The notes under the pieces: model-generated | Told to the model about the DNA's origin: nothing | Database searches by the model: none | The model's input: only the letters and a program-made list of their open reading frames with translations | Part shown: piece by piece, positions 18,416 to 28,752 of the stretch | How the letters are laid out: each line of letters opens with the position of its first letter | Numbering within the stretch: the first letter of the stretch is position 1 | Assembly: GCA_903857865.1 (NCBI GenBank) | Contig: CAIOGO010000002.1 | Span: forward strand, 21,933 to 85,932 | DNA length: 64,000 bases | Reading direction: 5' to 3' | From: an uncultured bacterium | GTDB taxonomy: Bacteria; Bipolaricaulota; Bipolaricaulia; UBA7950; UBA9294 | Made by a program: the position numbers and the translations under genes

Positions 18416-21400
18416 TCAAGGTTGTGTCGACTCGTCGCCGCTCGTTGGCTCCCCCACGTGCGCTGCGACGCCGGCAGGCACCCCGGCGACCGCGAGGGGC
18501 CGGAAGCCAGTCCCGGAGGGAATCCTCTTGCCGACAATGATGCTCGGTTTGAGTCCTTCCATTTCGTCGGTCTCGCCACGCAATGCCGCCTCCGCGAGGA
18601 CCTTCGTCGTCCGCTGGAACGACGCCGCAGAGAGCCAACCCTTCGTCTGCAGCGCCGCCTTCGAGATCCTCAGGAGTTCGCGCACGCCGTTAGGAAGGCG
18701 CTTCTCCGCAACGACAATCTCCACGGGCTCCTCGTCGCGCAGCACGCGGACGACATCCACCTTGGCCTTCCGCGCTGCGGCGAGGATAGGCTCCGTCAGC
18801 GGCTCGCCGCTACGGGCCATCACGCGCTCCGCGTCGGCAACGTCCTCCGCTAACGGGAGCCCGAGAGCCTCGGCACGCGTCTTGTCCGCGTCCTGATTCC
18901 ACGCGGCGAGCGCCCTATTCTCCTTGCGGAATTCCTCCAGTGTGACGAGGTCGCCGAGCAGGAAACGGGAGTCGCCCCGATCCGTGATGCGCACGTTGTT
19001 GAGGATCTGGCGGATGATGACCTCCAGGTGCTTATCATTGATGTCGACACCCTGTTGCCTATACACCCTGTGGATCTCCGTCATCAGGTACTGGCGCGCC
19101 TTCTGTACTCCCGCCGTGTCGAGCACCGTGTGAGGCGCAACGGTGCCCGCGGTGAGAAGGTCCCCCTCTTCTACCTTATCGCCCACGCGGACGGAGACCG
19201 CCTTGTCGGTCGTCACCACGCTCTTCGGCTCGACTCGGACCCGCGCCGTCTCGCCGTCCACCTCGATCGACTCCACGCGGACCCCATCCGCGTGAGGGAT
19301 CTCAATTCTGACAATCGCCTCGCCGACTCGCACGGTCTCCCCATGCCCCTTCAGCGCCGAGATGTCCCTCGTGAGAGGAATGCGCAACCCGCCCCCTTCA
19401 GGGTTATGGACCACAATGCGATCCTCCAAGACAATGACGGTGCCCTCCCCATCGGCGGCGACGAAGATCGGTTTCGAGCGGGACGTGACGGCCTTCCCCG
19501 CTTCGACCGTCTCCCCCGGCTCGACGAGCAGCCGCCCGCCGTACGGAATCTCGTACTCGACGACCTCTCCCCCGTCGGAGATGAGTCGGAACACCCTGTC
19601 GCTCTCCTCGGACAACTCAAGCCGCGCCTTGCGCATCGCGACGACCGCCTCGGTGTTGAATCGATCGGTCAACGCGTCCTTCGCGGAGACTACGTCGCCG
19701 GTCTCGACCTTCACCGTGGCGCCCTGCGGGATCGCATAGGACCGATCGCCGCTTGCCGTATCCAGGAGGAGCATCTCTTGGCTTTCATCGTCGGTGCGGA
19801 AGATGAGGACCTCGCCCTTACACGGACTCTTTGTCCGGATGAGGTCCTCGATCGTGACTTCGTCACCCTCCTCCACGTTCAGGATCGCCGCCGGAAGAAC
19901 GACCTCGCGCGGCTCTCCCACGATCTCGACCTGATCGTGTCCCGCTTCCGTAGACGCAATGCTCGTCACGAACCCGTCGAGCGGCGAGAGCCCCGCTTCG
20001 TTCTCTTTCGTCGTCTTCCGCGCCTCGAACAGCTCCTCTGCGCGCGGAAGTCCCTGCGTGATGTCCTCTCCAGCGACTCCGCCTGTGTGGAACGTGCGCA
20101 TCGTCAGCTGTGTCCCCGGCTCGCCGACGGACTGCGCCGCGATCACGCCCACCGCTGTACCCAAAGCCACTGGCTGGTGGTTGCTCATGTCGTAGCCATA
20201 GCAGAGTTGGCACACGCCGCCCGTCGACTCGCACGTCATCGCCGAGCGGATGACGATGCGGGGCCGCACGCGGATCTTCTTGATCTTCGCCCCACGCAGC
20301 GCCTCGAGGAGACGCGCCGTGACCGTCTCGTCTACCCTAACGAGAACACGCCCCGAGCGCGGATCTCTGACGTCCTGTAGGCTCTTCGTGTTCATGATGC
20401 GCTCGCGGTCGGCCGCACTCGTGGTCGACAGCTCGCACTCCATTTGGCCGATCAGCGTCGCCATCTCTCGGGTGATCCACTGGTTGGCATCCGCGACGAC
20501 ATCGCCACTCGACGGATCGACGACCGGCAAGGCCGTGACCCGTCCGTAGATGCGCTCTTCGATGGCTTCCATGATCTCCGACTTGCTGAACCGGAACGGG
20601 TCGATGTCCACACCCTGCGTCGTGCCGCAATCGATCTCGCGAGTGATCGTGTCCGATGAGGCGTCGACAAGCCGCCGCGTCAAGTAGCCGGAGTCGGCCG
20701 TCTTCAACGCGGTGTCCGCCGCGCCCTTGCGCCCACCGTGGGTCGAGATGAAGTACTCCATCATGTCCAGGCCCTCGCGGAAGTTCGAGATGACCGGCCG
20801 CTCGATGATTTCTCCCGAGGGCCCCGCCATCGGGCCGCGCATGCCGCACAGTTGCTTGACCTGGTCCGGCCCTCCTCGCGCGCCCGACATGACCATCCCG
20901 TAGACCGGATTGAAAAGGTGGCTGCGGAGGTTGTCCATCGTCGCTTTTTCCACGTCGTCGACGGTGCGGCGCCAGATGCGGATCACCGCGTCGCGCCGCT
21001 CTTCCTCGGTGGACAGTCCCATCTTGAACATCGTCTCGATGCGGAGCACCGCCGCCTGGGACTCGCGCACAATGCCCACCTTCTCGTCCGGGATGAGGCA
21101 GTCCTTGAGCGAAATCGTCAACCCAGCGTACGTGGCGTACTTGAACCCCAGGTCCTTCAGATCGTCCAGGACGTCCGCCGTCTTCTCCCACCCGTACTCG
21201 TGGAAGCAGCGCATGACGATCTTCTTGACGGCACGACGGTCGATCACCACTCCATAGTCCCGAATCGGCTCGGGAAGCACTCGGTTCACTTCAGCGCGGC
21301 CGAGCGTCGTGTCAACGATCTTCCCGTCCATGCGGATCTTGACCTGGCTGTGCAGCCCGAGCGCGCCCGTCTCGAATGCCCTCCGAGCCTCGTCGATGTC

Positions 21401-23398
21401 CCGGAACGCCTTGCCCTTTCCCTTCCCTTCCGGCTCTTCGAGCGTCAGGAAGTAGAAGGCGAAGATCGGATCCTGCGTCGGCAGCGTGATCGGCTCACCG
21501 CTCGAGGGCGAAAGGATGTTCCGCGGCGCGGCCATCAGCTCTCGCGCCTCGCGGATCGCTTCCGGCGAAAGAGGGAGGTGAACCGACATCGTGTCGCCGT
21601 CGAAGTCCGCGTTGTACGGCGGGCACACGAGGGGATGGACGTGGATGGCTTCTCCGTCGACAAGAACCGGCTCGAACGCCTGCATGGACAGCCGGTGCAG
21701 CGTCGGCGCTCGGTTGAGGAGCACCGGGTGCTTCTTGATCAGCTTGTCGAGGATGTCCCACACCTCAGGCATTTCCCCCATCAAAGCGCGGTTCTTGATC
21801 TCGTCGAAGTCTGAGAACGTCGTCGTCTCAAGATAGTGCAAGATAAACGGCTTGAACAGCTCGAGCGCCATCTTCTTGGGGATTCCGCACTGGGCGAGCT
21901 TCAGCTTCGGATCAACGACGATCACCGCGCGCCCGGAGTAGTCGACGCGCCGACCCAGCAGATTCCGGCGCAGGCGTCCGTGCTTGCCATGAATGCGTTC
22001 GGACAGCGACTTCAGCGGGCGGTTGTCGCGGCCGCGAATCGGGCTCTCCTTCTTCTCGTTGTGGATCAGGGCATCGACCGCCTCCTGCAGCATCCGCCGC
22101 TCGTTCCGCAGGATGACCTCCGGGGCGCCCATGTCGACAAGCTTCTTCAACCGGTTGTTGCGGTTGATGATGCGGCGATAGAGGTCGTTGAGGTCGGTTG
22201 TGGCGAACTTCCCGCCCTCAAGCTGGATCATCGGGCGCAGGTCAGGCGGCAGCACCGGGATGACCTCCAGGATCATGTCCTGCGGGTTGTTGCCGGAGCG
22301 GCGCAGTTGGTCGACGACCTCGAGCCGTTTCATGAGGCGCCGCTGGTTGCCGATGCCCTTCTCCTGACGCAGTTCTTCCGTCAGGGAAGCGTAGAGCTCC
22401 TCGATGTCAAGCGACTCAAGGATGCCCTTGATGCCGGCGGCGCCGGTCTCGGCCGTGAAGCCATCGGGGTAGATGCGTTCGTAGGCCCGTTTCTCCAGAT
22501 ACGTCAATCGATCCCCGAGGGAGAGGGAGACGCCTCGGCCCTTGATGCGCGTGACGATGAACGCAAGGCTGTCAAGGACCTCGCGATCCAGAGCCTCTCC
22601 CGTCACTGCGCCGTATCGGTCCACGAGCATGTCGTAGGCCGTCTTGGAGCACATTTCGCCGACCGGACGCTCGGCGATCACCGTGTCCGCTTCGACCTCG
22701 TCGCCGTCCTCAAGCATGATCTCCGCGTCCCCCACCATCGGGTACTCCTGGCCCCCGATGATGACCGAACGGATGCGCTCGCCGTTCGTGAGCTGCCGTT
22801 CCTCGATCGTGACTCGCCCGCCCTCTTCCGCGAGGACGCGGGGCGCCTCGTCGATGTAGTACGCCGGCTCGACTTCGAAGCTCAACGCCTGGGAGAGGAT
22901 GGCGTGCTCGGACGTGTACAGCGATTCGCCCGGGCGCACGTCCTTGCTCTCGGAGGTTGTCACGATGTACAGCGCCTGCTCAAGCGGCTCCGTCTCGTAG
23001 TATGCGATTCGCTGCAATTCACGCCGCTTCAGACCCAACAGGCGACTGAGAAGGCTGGAGACACCCTTCAGGAACCAGAAGTGGACCACGGGACTGGCGA
23101 GCTGGATGTGGCCCATGTTGATGCGCCGGACCGAGGAATCCGTCACGAGGACGTGGCACTTCTCGCACGTAATCCCCTCGTACTTCTTGCCCTTGTACTT
23201 GCCGCACGCGCACTCGTAGTCGTTAGCGGGTCCGAAGATCTCCTCGGCGTACAAGCCACCTCGCTCCGCACGATGCGTCCGGTAGTTGATCGTCTCGGAC
23301 TCCGTGATCTCTCCGTGCGACCAGCCAAGAATCACCGATGGAGGAGCCAGTTGGAGCTTTATGCGACGGATGTCATCGCCGGCAATCACTCGCCTCAC
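18416..23398 (-). CDS. rpoC: RNA polymerase beta' subunit
   Basis: The product is 1660 residues. Zinc site 1 is C63, C65, C78 and C81. The catalytic Mg2+ loop is NADFDGD (596-602). Zinc site 2 is C924, C1056, C1063 and C1066, and the trigger-loop N-helix [15 protein letters not shown] follows. The trigger loop has no insertion, but the jaw-side region after it (about 1140-1420) is about 170 residues longer than in E. coli, built of repeated barrel-like units. A GTG three codons downstream, with AGGTGA five bases upstream, may be the true start. rpoB is not upstream; a FmdB-like gene is. Confidence 0.97.
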   Translation of the reverse strand: MRRVIAGDDIRRIKLQLAPPSVILGWSHGEITESETINYRTHRAERGGLYAEEIFGPANDYECACGKYKGKKYEGITCEKCHVLVTDSSVRRINMGHIQLASPVVHFWFLKGVSSLLSRLLGLKRRELQRIAYYETEPLEQALYIVTTSESKDVRPGESLYTSEHAILSQALSFEVEPAYYIDEAPRVLAEEGGRVTIEERQLTNGERIRSVIIGGQEYPMVGDAEIMLEDGDEVEADTVIAERPVGEMCSKTAYDMLVDRYGAVTGEALDREVLDSLAFIVTRIKGRGVSLSLGDRLTYLEKRAYERIYPDGFTAETGAAGIKGILESLDIEELYASLTEELRQEKGIGNQRRLMKRLEVVDQLRRSGNNPQDMILEVIPVLPPDLRPMIQLEGGKFATTDLNDLYRRIINRNNRLKKLVDMGAPEVILRNERRMLQEAVDALIHNEKKESPIRGRDNRPLKSLSERIHGKHGRLRRNLLGRRVDYSGRAVIVVDPKLKLAQCGIPKKMALELFKPFILHYLETTTFSDFDEIKNRALMGEMPEVWDILDKLIKKHPVLLNRAPTLHRLSMQAFEPVLVDGEAIHVHPLVCPPYNADFDGDTMSVHLPLSPEAIREARELMAAPRNILSPSSGEPITLPTQDPIFAFYFLTLEEPEGKGKGKAFRDIDEARRAFETGALGLHSQVKIRMDGKIVDTTLGRAEVNRVLPEPIRDYGVVIDRRAVKKIVMRCFHEYGWEKTADVLDDLKDLGFKYATYAGLTISLKDCLIPDEKVGIVRESQAAVLRIETMFKMGLSTEEERRDAVIRIWRRTVDDVEKATMDNLRSHLFNPVYGMVMSGARGGPDQVKQLCGMRGPMAGPSGEIIERPVISNFREGLDMMEYFISTHGGRKGAADTALKTADSGYLTRRLVDASSDTITREIDCGTTQGVDIDPFRFSKSEIMEAIEERIYGRVTALPVVDPSSGDVVADANQWITREMATLIGQMECELSTTSAADRERIMNTKSLQDVRDPRSGRVLVRVDETVTARLLEALRGAKIKKIRVRPRIVIRSAMTCESTGGVCQLCYGYDMSNHQPVALGTAVGVIAAQSVGEPGTQLTMRTFHTGGVAGEDITQGLPRAEELFEARKTTKENEAGLSPLDGFVTSIASTEAGHDQVEIVGEPREVVLPAAILNVEEGDEVTIEDLIRTKSPCKGEVLIFRTDDESQEMLLLDTASGDRSYAIPQGATVKVETGDVVSAKDALTDRFNTEAVVAMRKARLELSEESDRVFRLISDGGEVVEYEIPYGGRLLVEPGETVEAGKAVTSRSKPIFVAADGEGTVIVLEDRIVVHNPEGGGLRIPLTRDISALKGHGETVRVGEAIVRIEIPHADGVRVESIEVDGETARVRVEPKSVVTTDKAVSVRVGDKVEEGDLLTAGTVAPHTVLDTAGVQKARQYLMTEIHRVYRQQGVDINDKHLEVIIRQILNNVRITDRGDSRFLLGDLVTLEEFRKENRALAAWNQDADKTRAEALGLPLAEDVADAERVMARSGEPLTEPILAAARKAKVDVVRVLRDEEPVEIVVAEKRLPNGVRELLRISKAALQTKGWLSAASFQRTTKVLAEAALRGETDEMEGLKPSIIVGKRIPSGTGFRPLAVAGVPAGVAAHVGEPTSGDESTQP

Positions 23399-23451
23399 CT
23401 CTCCTTAGTCACTGTAGGAGCAGAACCAGGCAGCGCGGCTGCTTGTCCACC

Positions 23452-23694
23452 CTAGTCATCAGCCACGGACGTCGACTCTGCGGAGCCCGAACGCGGCGCA
23501 CTTCCGCCCTTGGTCCTCCGATAGTCCGTGGAGTAGTAGCCTTTACCCTTGTAGATTACGCCGATCCGCGGGAGGAGGCGCTTCGTCCGAAGACTGCCGC
23601 AATGCGGGCAAGAAACAGAACTCCCATCATCATTTCGACGCAGGACGCGGAACTCGCTCTCGCAGCTCGCGCACTCATACCGGTGAAAAGGCAT
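23452..23694 (-). CDS. FmdB-family zinc-ribbon protein
   Basis: The product is 80 residues. The N-terminal zinc ribbon has C8, C11, C29 and C32 (CASC and CPHC), matching the FmdB/CxxC regulatory family named after a putative regulator of formamidase. The C-terminal half is low-complexity and polar. It lies between the strong promoter at 23.85 kb and rpoC, so it is the first gene of the ribosomal super-operon. What it does there is unknown; a role in controlling the operon would be speculation. Confidence 0.85.
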   Translation of the reverse strand: MPFHRYECASCESEFRVLRRNDDGSSVSCPHCGSLRTKRLLPRIGVIYKGKGYYSTDYRRTKGGSAPRSGSAESTSVADD

Positions 23695-23823
23695 AGTTGC
23701 CCCGCCCTAGTCCTGCAGGGCTAGCTCCGCTGTCTTCGCTCTCATCGATTGCGATCACGGGGAAACCGAGACGCCTTCTCCCGAAGCCGCGCACCTCTTG
23801 TTGTCTGTCCGACTGATGGGGCG

Positions 23824-23851
23824 AGTATAGCCTCCGCGCGCTGTCTGTCAA
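23824..23851 (-). promoter_or_regulatory. Sigma-70 promoter of the fmdB-rpoC-ribosomal super-operon
   Basis: On the minus strand TTGACA (23846-23851) and TATACT (23824-23829) are separated by 16 bases, a near-consensus promoter. The predicted transcript starts near 23817 and has a leader of roughly 120 bases before the fmdB-like gene. The leader contains a small GCCCT/AGGGC hairpin. I see no equally good promoter until the end of the cluster, so this one probably drives about 23 kb. Confidence 0.8.
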
Positions 23852-24900
23852 GCCGGCGTCGGTTCCTCCGCAAGAAGCGCCATCCCCTGCACGCCCGCGA
23901 TCTCCAGGAGCTCGTCGGCCGAGCCAAGAGCCTTCGCGTTCACGAGGAGCGTTTCGTCGTCGCTCTCCAGGCGATAGTAGATCGGCACGGACGCGAACCG
24001 CCCACCGCTCGTGTGAGTCGCCGTGATGCAAGCGGCCAGCTCGATGATGCGCGCTCTCTCGGCGCTCGTCCTCTCTTCCCAGTTCGCCCGAACAAGCGCC
24101 ATCGGACCGTGAGGAGTGGAGGGGTAGACTCGCAGGTCCTCGGGAAGGAAGAGGTTCTGCAGTTCCCGCTTCTCCTCTTCCAGAACGGCGAGAACAACCT
24201 TCGCCCCCGGCTCGATCTTGTAGTAGAGCGCGAAGTCGAGGAGACGGAGGCCATTCAGCGTGAAACCCTCTTCCGCGAACAGATTCGCCACGCGCTCCCC
24301 AAACCCGGGTACGGTCAACTTGCACCGTCCACAGGAACCCATACGGTTTCCCGATCGGAGATGAAGATCCGCCGCGAGGCCCGCCAGGTCCTCGTCATCC
24401 ATCGCGTAGGGGGACCCGGCGCCATCCAGTCGTGTCCATGTCTCCAGATCGGCGCTTCCTCGCCCGGGACGGAAGCAGAGCGGCCTGAGAATCCGCCCCT
24501 GAACGCCGCATCGGTCTGCCAGCCAGCCCATCTCCTCGCGGCCCAAACCGTGCCGTCCCAGTCGTTCTCCCGTGAGCAAGAAGTCGCCACCAACTCGCTC
24601 CATGTACCGAACGGAGCGCGCAACGAGAAGCGCACGGCACTGGATACACGCTTGACGAAGCGAGAACGCCTCTGCGTCCGATTCGACGAACCTACGATAC
24701 TCTCGCTTCAGAGACTGGGTCCGCAGGACGGTCCCCGACCACTCCTCGCGGACGAGATCTCGCAGCTCCTCCGTCTCTGCCGCGAAGGGAGACCGGAAGT
24801 GAAGCAGCTGGACGGAACTCACATCCGGATGGCGCTGCGCAAGCGTAGCCGCGACCCGACTCGCCAAGCTGCCCGAAAACAGGACGAGAACCTTAGCCAA
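23848..24900 (-). CDS. PP-loop ATPase domain protein, ThiI/MnmA-like
   Basis: The product is 350 residues. The N-terminal sequence FSGSLASR (8-15) is a degenerate SGGxDS PP-loop. C85 and C88 precede GGDFLLTGERLGR, a segment typical of ThiI-like ATP-dependent sulfur-transfer or deazaguanine-type enzymes. A second CxxC (SCGRC) near residue 214 starts a C-terminal domain of unknown role. The likely chemistry is adenylation of a tRNA or small substrate followed by sulfur transfer; the substrate cannot be named. Start is TTG with TAGGAT upstream. Its stop overlaps the -35 of the super-operon promoter. Confidence 0.65.
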   Translation of the reverse strand: MAKVLVLFSGSLASRVAATLAQRHPDVSSVQLLHFRSPFAAETEELRDLVREEWSGTVLRTQSLKREYRRFVESDAEAFSLRQACIQCRALLVARSVRYMERVGGDFLLTGERLGRHGLGREEMGWLADRCGVQGRILRPLCFRPGRGSADLETWTRLDGAGSPYAMDDEDLAGLAADLHLRSGNRMGSCGRCKLTVPGFGERVANLFAEEGFTLNGLRLLDFALYYKIEPGAKVVLAVLEEEKRELQNLFLPEDLRVYPSTPHGPMALVRANWEERTSAERARIIELAACITATHTSGGRFASVPIYYRLESDDETLLVNAKALGSADELLEIAGVQGMALLAEEPTPA

Positions 24901-24933
24901 ATCCTACCCCGATTCCTCCCCCAGCTCTCCGTA

Positions 24934-25467
24934 CTACCGTCGCGGTTCGATCAGCCCGTAGTTGCCATCGCGCCGATGATAGATGATCGCGACCGCGTCC
25001 GTCTCGGCGTCCACGAAGACAAGAAACCCCTTCTCGATCGCCTCCAGCTGCAGCGCGGCCTCCTCGGGCGTCATCGGTTTGAAGAAGTGGGTTTCGGTGC
25101 GAATGATCTGCTTGTCGGTCTTTCGCTCGGCATCTTCGCCGCCTTGGTCGTCCGCTCCCCCACCCCTCACCTTGACATCGCCAAGCTGGTCTTTGAACTT
25201 GACCAACTGGCGGCGAAGCCGATCCACAGCCTTGTCAACCGACGCGTACATGTCCGTGGACTCTTCGCGTGCCGTGATGACTTTCTTGTTCGTCAGGTGC
25301 GCGTGGAAATCGGCAGTCTGCCGCTCCTTCTCCGCGGACAGGACGACGTCCACGCTGATGATCCGGTCGAAGAACCGCTCGAGCGCCTCCGTCTTCTCGA
25401 TGACGTACGCCCGCAAAGCTCCGCTCGACTCTGCATGACTGTGCCGCTCAGCGATCTTGATCTTCAT
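24934..25467 (-). CDS. hpf: Ribosome hibernation promoting factor, long form
   Basis: The product is 177 residues. The N-terminal domain (1-110) is the S30AE/RaiA fold that blocks the decoding centre. A linker leads to the C-terminal dimerisation domain (KPMTPEEAALQLE through NYGLIEPRR) that pairs two 70S particles into 100S dimers. It has its own promoter 20 bases upstream and an SD GGAAGGGGGAG. Confidence 0.95.
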   Translation of the reverse strand: MKIKIAERHSHAESSGALRAYVIEKTEALERFFDRIISVDVVLSAEKERQTADFHAHLTNKKVITAREESTDMYASVDKAVDRLRRQLVKFKDQLGDVKVRGGGADDQGGEDAERKTDKQIIRTETHFFKPMTPEEAALQLEAIEKGFLVFVDAETDAVAIIYHRRDGNYGLIEPRR

Positions 25468-25487
25468 CGGCTCCCCCTTCCAACGAG

Positions 25488-25516
25488 ATTATGACAGAAA
25501 AACTGATATCGGTCAA
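25488..25516 (-). promoter_or_regulatory. Promoter of hpf
   Basis: TTGACC (25511-25516) and CATAAT (25488-25493) on the minus strand, spacer 17 bases, 20 bases upstream of the hpf ATG. Confidence 0.7.
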
Positions 25517-25561
25517 CGGCTGTCTGGTCAGACAGGCGCGAAACTTCCTTCCTGTCCAGGT

Positions 25562-27103
25562 TTAGGGAACGTCGATGAGGCGGTCGGAGAGCTGTCTCGT
25601 GACCGCATGAAGGCCGCTCTCGCCGATGTCCGGCAAGTAGACTGCGAACTCATCGCTGACGAATGTCTTCAAGCGGCTTTGGAAGCGGAGACCGTCCGTT
25701 CTCCTCTCGCGAGCGATCAGGCCCACCTCGAGCAGTTCGCGAGGCAGTTCGTCCTCGACCATTTCGCGCGCGCAGTGAGTCCACGCCGCGATCTGCGACG
25801 CCGTGTACGAACCGGGCGCATGTTCGAACAGGAACGACAATACGCGCCGCTCCAACAGGCTCCGACGCTCGACGCGCGCGACGAGGCGGTCGATGTGCCG
25901 CCGAACGGCCGGCGGAAGAGCGGACGAGGAGCTCGCGGGGACGGTGGGCGCTACCTCGATGACCCCCCACCCCGTCTCCGACGCGACGCGCTCGCGCGCC
26001 GTCGATCTCTCCTCGGCGGAGTCGCACCGCGTTGTGCCCATCAGGTGCGGGGCGAATCCGACGCTCACGGCCTCCTGCGGAACGCAGTCCCGCTGGACGA
26101 CGGCCGGCGGCGGGCCTTGGGGGACCTCAACCTTGATGTACCCCAGCGTTCGCGCCGTCTCCTCGAGCTCGTCGATCTTCTCTTCTTTCTGGGTCAGCTT
26201 CTCCTGCAGCCGCGCCAACTGCTCCTCGAGCTCCTGCGTCCGCGTCCGGCGTCCGCGACCCTCTCGTGCGCGCTCGATGGCCTCGATGATCGAGGCACTG
26301 ACCTGCTTGAGCTCGGGCGTCGCTACGGCCTCCAGCGAGGGCGTGAATCCCGCGTGGAATGTGGCGCGCTCTCGGACGTAGATTGGGCGGACCGTCTCGC
26401 CGTTCACGAAGATGCAGTTGCCGGTCTCCAGCGATCCGATGATTTCCTTCACTTCGCTCTTGCGCCACGGAAGCAGCTCGCTGTAGACGCGCATGTCCAC
26501 TTCGTGCACCACGCGATGCAGGAGCAGCATGCCAGCCTGGCTGAGGACGTCCTTCTCCACTTTCGCGCTGCGTTGCGACACGACGATGGCACCCAGGCCG
26601 CGCTTCCGGCCGCGCAGCGCGATGCGCGAGATCATCTCCTTGAGTTCCGTCTTGACACCCTGCGGAATGAACTCGTGCGCCTCCTCAATCCCGATGATGT
26701 ACGGCCGGCGCAACGTCCCCGCCAGATTCCACAGGCTGGAGAGGTACTCCATCAACACCTCGGTCCTCTCTTCCGAGAGGAATCCGCTGAGATCGAGGAC
26801 GACGGGCACGTTCTTCTCCATGCTGACCTCGGCGATCTCGGCCGCGCAGCCTGCGTCGATCTCGATCTCGACGCCGTCACCGGTCCCGACGACGAGGACC
26901 TCGTACTTCTCCTTCAGCCCGAAGTACTCGCCCTCGATGTCGACGATGGACATCGGGTAGTTGTTGTTGAGCAGTTCTTCGAAGATGACCCCAGCGGTGT
27001 TCGACTTGCCCGATCCGCGAATGCCGAGGATCGCAACGCACTGCCCGATGAGACTCTCCAGATCCAGTTCGAGATCCCTGCTGATGTAGAGCGGCGTCCC
27101 CAT
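25562..27103 (-). CDS. HerA-like ATPase (DUF87) with coiled coil
   Basis: The product is 513 residues. Walker A is GIRGSGKS (27-34) and Walker B is GIEEAHEF (138-145), typical of HerA/FtsK-superfamily translocases. Around residues 285-330 an ELEEQLARLQEKLTQKEEK stretch predicts a coiled coil, and near 430-490 a winged-helix-like region (YTASQIAAWTHCAREMVED) follows. HerA usually works with NurA nuclease in end resection, but no nurA is in this window. The gene follows cca after about 100 bases, with SD GAGGGGAG. Confidence 0.8.
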   Translation of the reverse strand: MGTPLYISRDLELDLESLIGQCVAILGIRGSGKSNTAGVIFEELLNNNYPMSIVDIEGEYFGLKEKYEVLVVGTGDGVEIEIDAGCAAEIAEVSMEKNVPVVLDLSGFLSEERTEVLMEYLSSLWNLAGTLRRPYIIGIEEAHEFIPQGVKTELKEMISRIALRGRKRGLGAIVVSQRSAKVEKDVLSQAGMLLLHRVVHEVDMRVYSELLPWRKSEVKEIIGSLETGNCIFVNGETVRPIYVRERATFHAGFTPSLEAVATPELKQVSASIIEAIERAREGRGRRTRTQELEEQLARLQEKLTQKEEKIDELEETARTLGYIKVEVPQGPPPAVVQRDCVPQEAVSVGFAPHLMGTTRCDSAEERSTARERVASETGWGVIEVAPTVPASSSSALPPAVRRHIDRLVARVERRSLLERRVLSFLFEHAPGSYTASQIAAWTHCAREMVEDELPRELLEVGLIARERRTDGLRFQSRLKTFVSDEFAVYLPDIGESGLHAVTRQLSDRLIDVP

Positions 27104-27209
27104 GGCTCCCCTCGCCCAGCAGACGGCTTATTGGCCTCGTCGGCGACCGTCTGCGGTGCACGGAACACGGTACGGGAACCATCAGAACGCATGGAGGCCG
27201 ACTGTCCCG

Positions 27210-28664
27210 TCAGTGCCCCCCGAACGTCCCGTGGTCGCCGTGGAGGAGAGACCGCGCGGCCTCGAGCGCCTGGTCGCGCGAGTCCATCTCGCCCGCGAGG
27301 ATCCGATCGTGCAGGATGCCGAGCACTCGTCCCATCTCCGGACCGTCGCGCAGTCCAAGCTGGCTGAGATCGTGGCCGTCCACGAGATCCCGAGCACGTC
27401 GCAGGTTTCCGACCCGCTCGACGTGGAGAACTACCCGCAGCGTCTCGTCCAGAATCGGCCCCCATCCCGCGGCCCGATGCGCGCTCGCTTCGCAATCCGC
27501 CACGAGAACTTGCAGGAGCTCAAAGAACCGCGGATATCGCTCGCCGAGCGGACCGACGCCGGGCACTTCCCCTTCCGTAAGAAAGAGCACCTGCTTTCCC
27601 CGCCCCATCTCGGGGAAGTCGGCAATGCGCATGTGATTCTTGACGAGGAACGTGAGCCGCGCGGTGTCAGCTCGGCTGAGGCGAAGACGGTGCGCGATCC
27701 GCTTCGCTTGCCAAGCGCCAAGCGCGCAGTGCCCGCCCATGTTTACCCCATCATTTCTTGCCAGGGCTTGCGGCTTCCCGATGTCATGAAGGAGCACGGC
27801 AAGCTTCACCATGGGGTCTCGGATGAACGTGTCGGCAACGCGCATCGCCGCCAGGGTGTGCTCGAAGACGTCCCCCTCCGGATGGTAGGCTTCGGGCTGA
27901 GACACTCCCTTCCCCTCGCCCAGTTCCGGGAGCACGTGCGCGAGGAGTCCCAGTCGGTCGAGGAGCTCGACGCCACGGCAGCCCCGCGGGGTTGCCAGAG
28001 TGCGCAGGAGCTCGTCGCGGATGCGCTCCCCGGAGATGGCCGTCAGCCCCCCCGCATGGGCCGAGATGGCCTCCGCCGTCGGACCGTCGAGCTCGGCGTC
28101 GATCTGACACGCGAAGCGCACGGCCCGCAACATGCGAAGGTAGTCCTCCGCGAAGCGGACGCTCGGGTCACCGATCGCGCGGACGCGCCGCGCCTTCAGG
28201 TCGTCGATCCCCCCGACGAGATCGATCACGTCCCCATCGAGCGTCGCGGCCAACCCGTTCATCGTCAGGTCCCGCCGACGCACGTCTCCAGCCAGATCGC
28301 GGACGAGTTCGACCCGCGACGGCCACCGTCCGTCGTACTCGCCCTCGACGCGATAGGTCGCAACTTCGTAGGGGCGCCCGTCGGGCGAGACAACGACGAT
28401 CACGCCGAACTCCTCGCCGACGCCGACCATCGGGTGTCCGACGAACAAGCTACGTATCTCCGCGGGCACGGCCGACGTCGCGATGTCAACGTCGGCAGGC
28501 GGGTACAGCACGTCGTCTCCCCAGAGGAACCGCAGGCCGTCGCGCACCACGCCGCCAATGAGAACCGCCTCATGGCCCGCCGCCCCAAGCCGGTCGAGGA
28601 TCACCCTAGCGAACGGGTGGCGGGCGAACAGCGTTTGAACGTCGATCTGCTCTCGGCTATTCAT
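27210..28664 (-). CDS. cca: CCA-adding tRNA nucleotidyltransferase with HD domain
   Basis: The product is about 484 residues. The class II polymerase-beta head has LIGGVVRDG and the metal pair D58/D60 (ADVDIAT). RRDLTMNGLAATLDG and RFAEDYLRMLRAVRFA follow, as in CCA/poly(A) polymerases, and a C-terminal HD phosphohydrolase domain (VLLHDIGKPQA) is present. It adds or repairs tRNA 3' CCA. Two of the four tRNAs in this window without anticodon damage lack encoded CCA, so the enzyme is needed. An ATG four codons upstream (28676) sits three bases after GAGG and is an alternative start. Confidence 0.88.
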   Translation of the reverse strand: MNSREQIDVQTLFARHPFARVILDRLGAAGHEAVLIGGVVRDGLRFLWGDDVLYPPADVDIATSAVPAEIRSLFVGHPMVGVGEEFGVIVVVSPDGRPYEVATYRVEGEYDGRWPSRVELVRDLAGDVRRRDLTMNGLAATLDGDVIDLVGGIDDLKARRVRAIGDPSVRFAEDYLRMLRAVRFACQIDAELDGPTAEAISAHAGGLTAISGERIRDELLRTLATPRGCRGVELLDRLGLLAHVLPELGEGKGVSQPEAYHPEGDVFEHTLAAMRVADTFIRDPMVKLAVLLHDIGKPQALARNDGVNMGGHCALGAWQAKRIAHRLRLSRADTARLTFLVKNHMRIADFPEMGRGKQVLFLTEGEVPGVGPLGERYPRFFELLQVLVADCEASAHRAAGWGPILDETLRVVLHVERVGNLRRARDLVDGHDLSQLGLRDGPEMGRVLGILHDRILAGEMDSRDQALEAARSLLHGDHGTFGGH

Positions 28665-28752
28665 CGTTGTGACCATACACCTCGGGAGCCGCAGCAGCAA
28701 CACGGGCCGCTGCTGGTGGGCCGCACCACGAGCAGGCGCTCGCTGGGAACAC

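Noticed and set aside
27119..27154. GCAGACGG/CCGTCTGC hairpin between cca and the HerA-like gene
   Set aside because: 20-base loop and no T-run; too weak to call a terminator or regulatory element.
25457..27367. 636-residue open frame on the + strand
   Set aside because: Antisense shadow of the HerA-like gene; composition typical of a reversed GC-rich gene.
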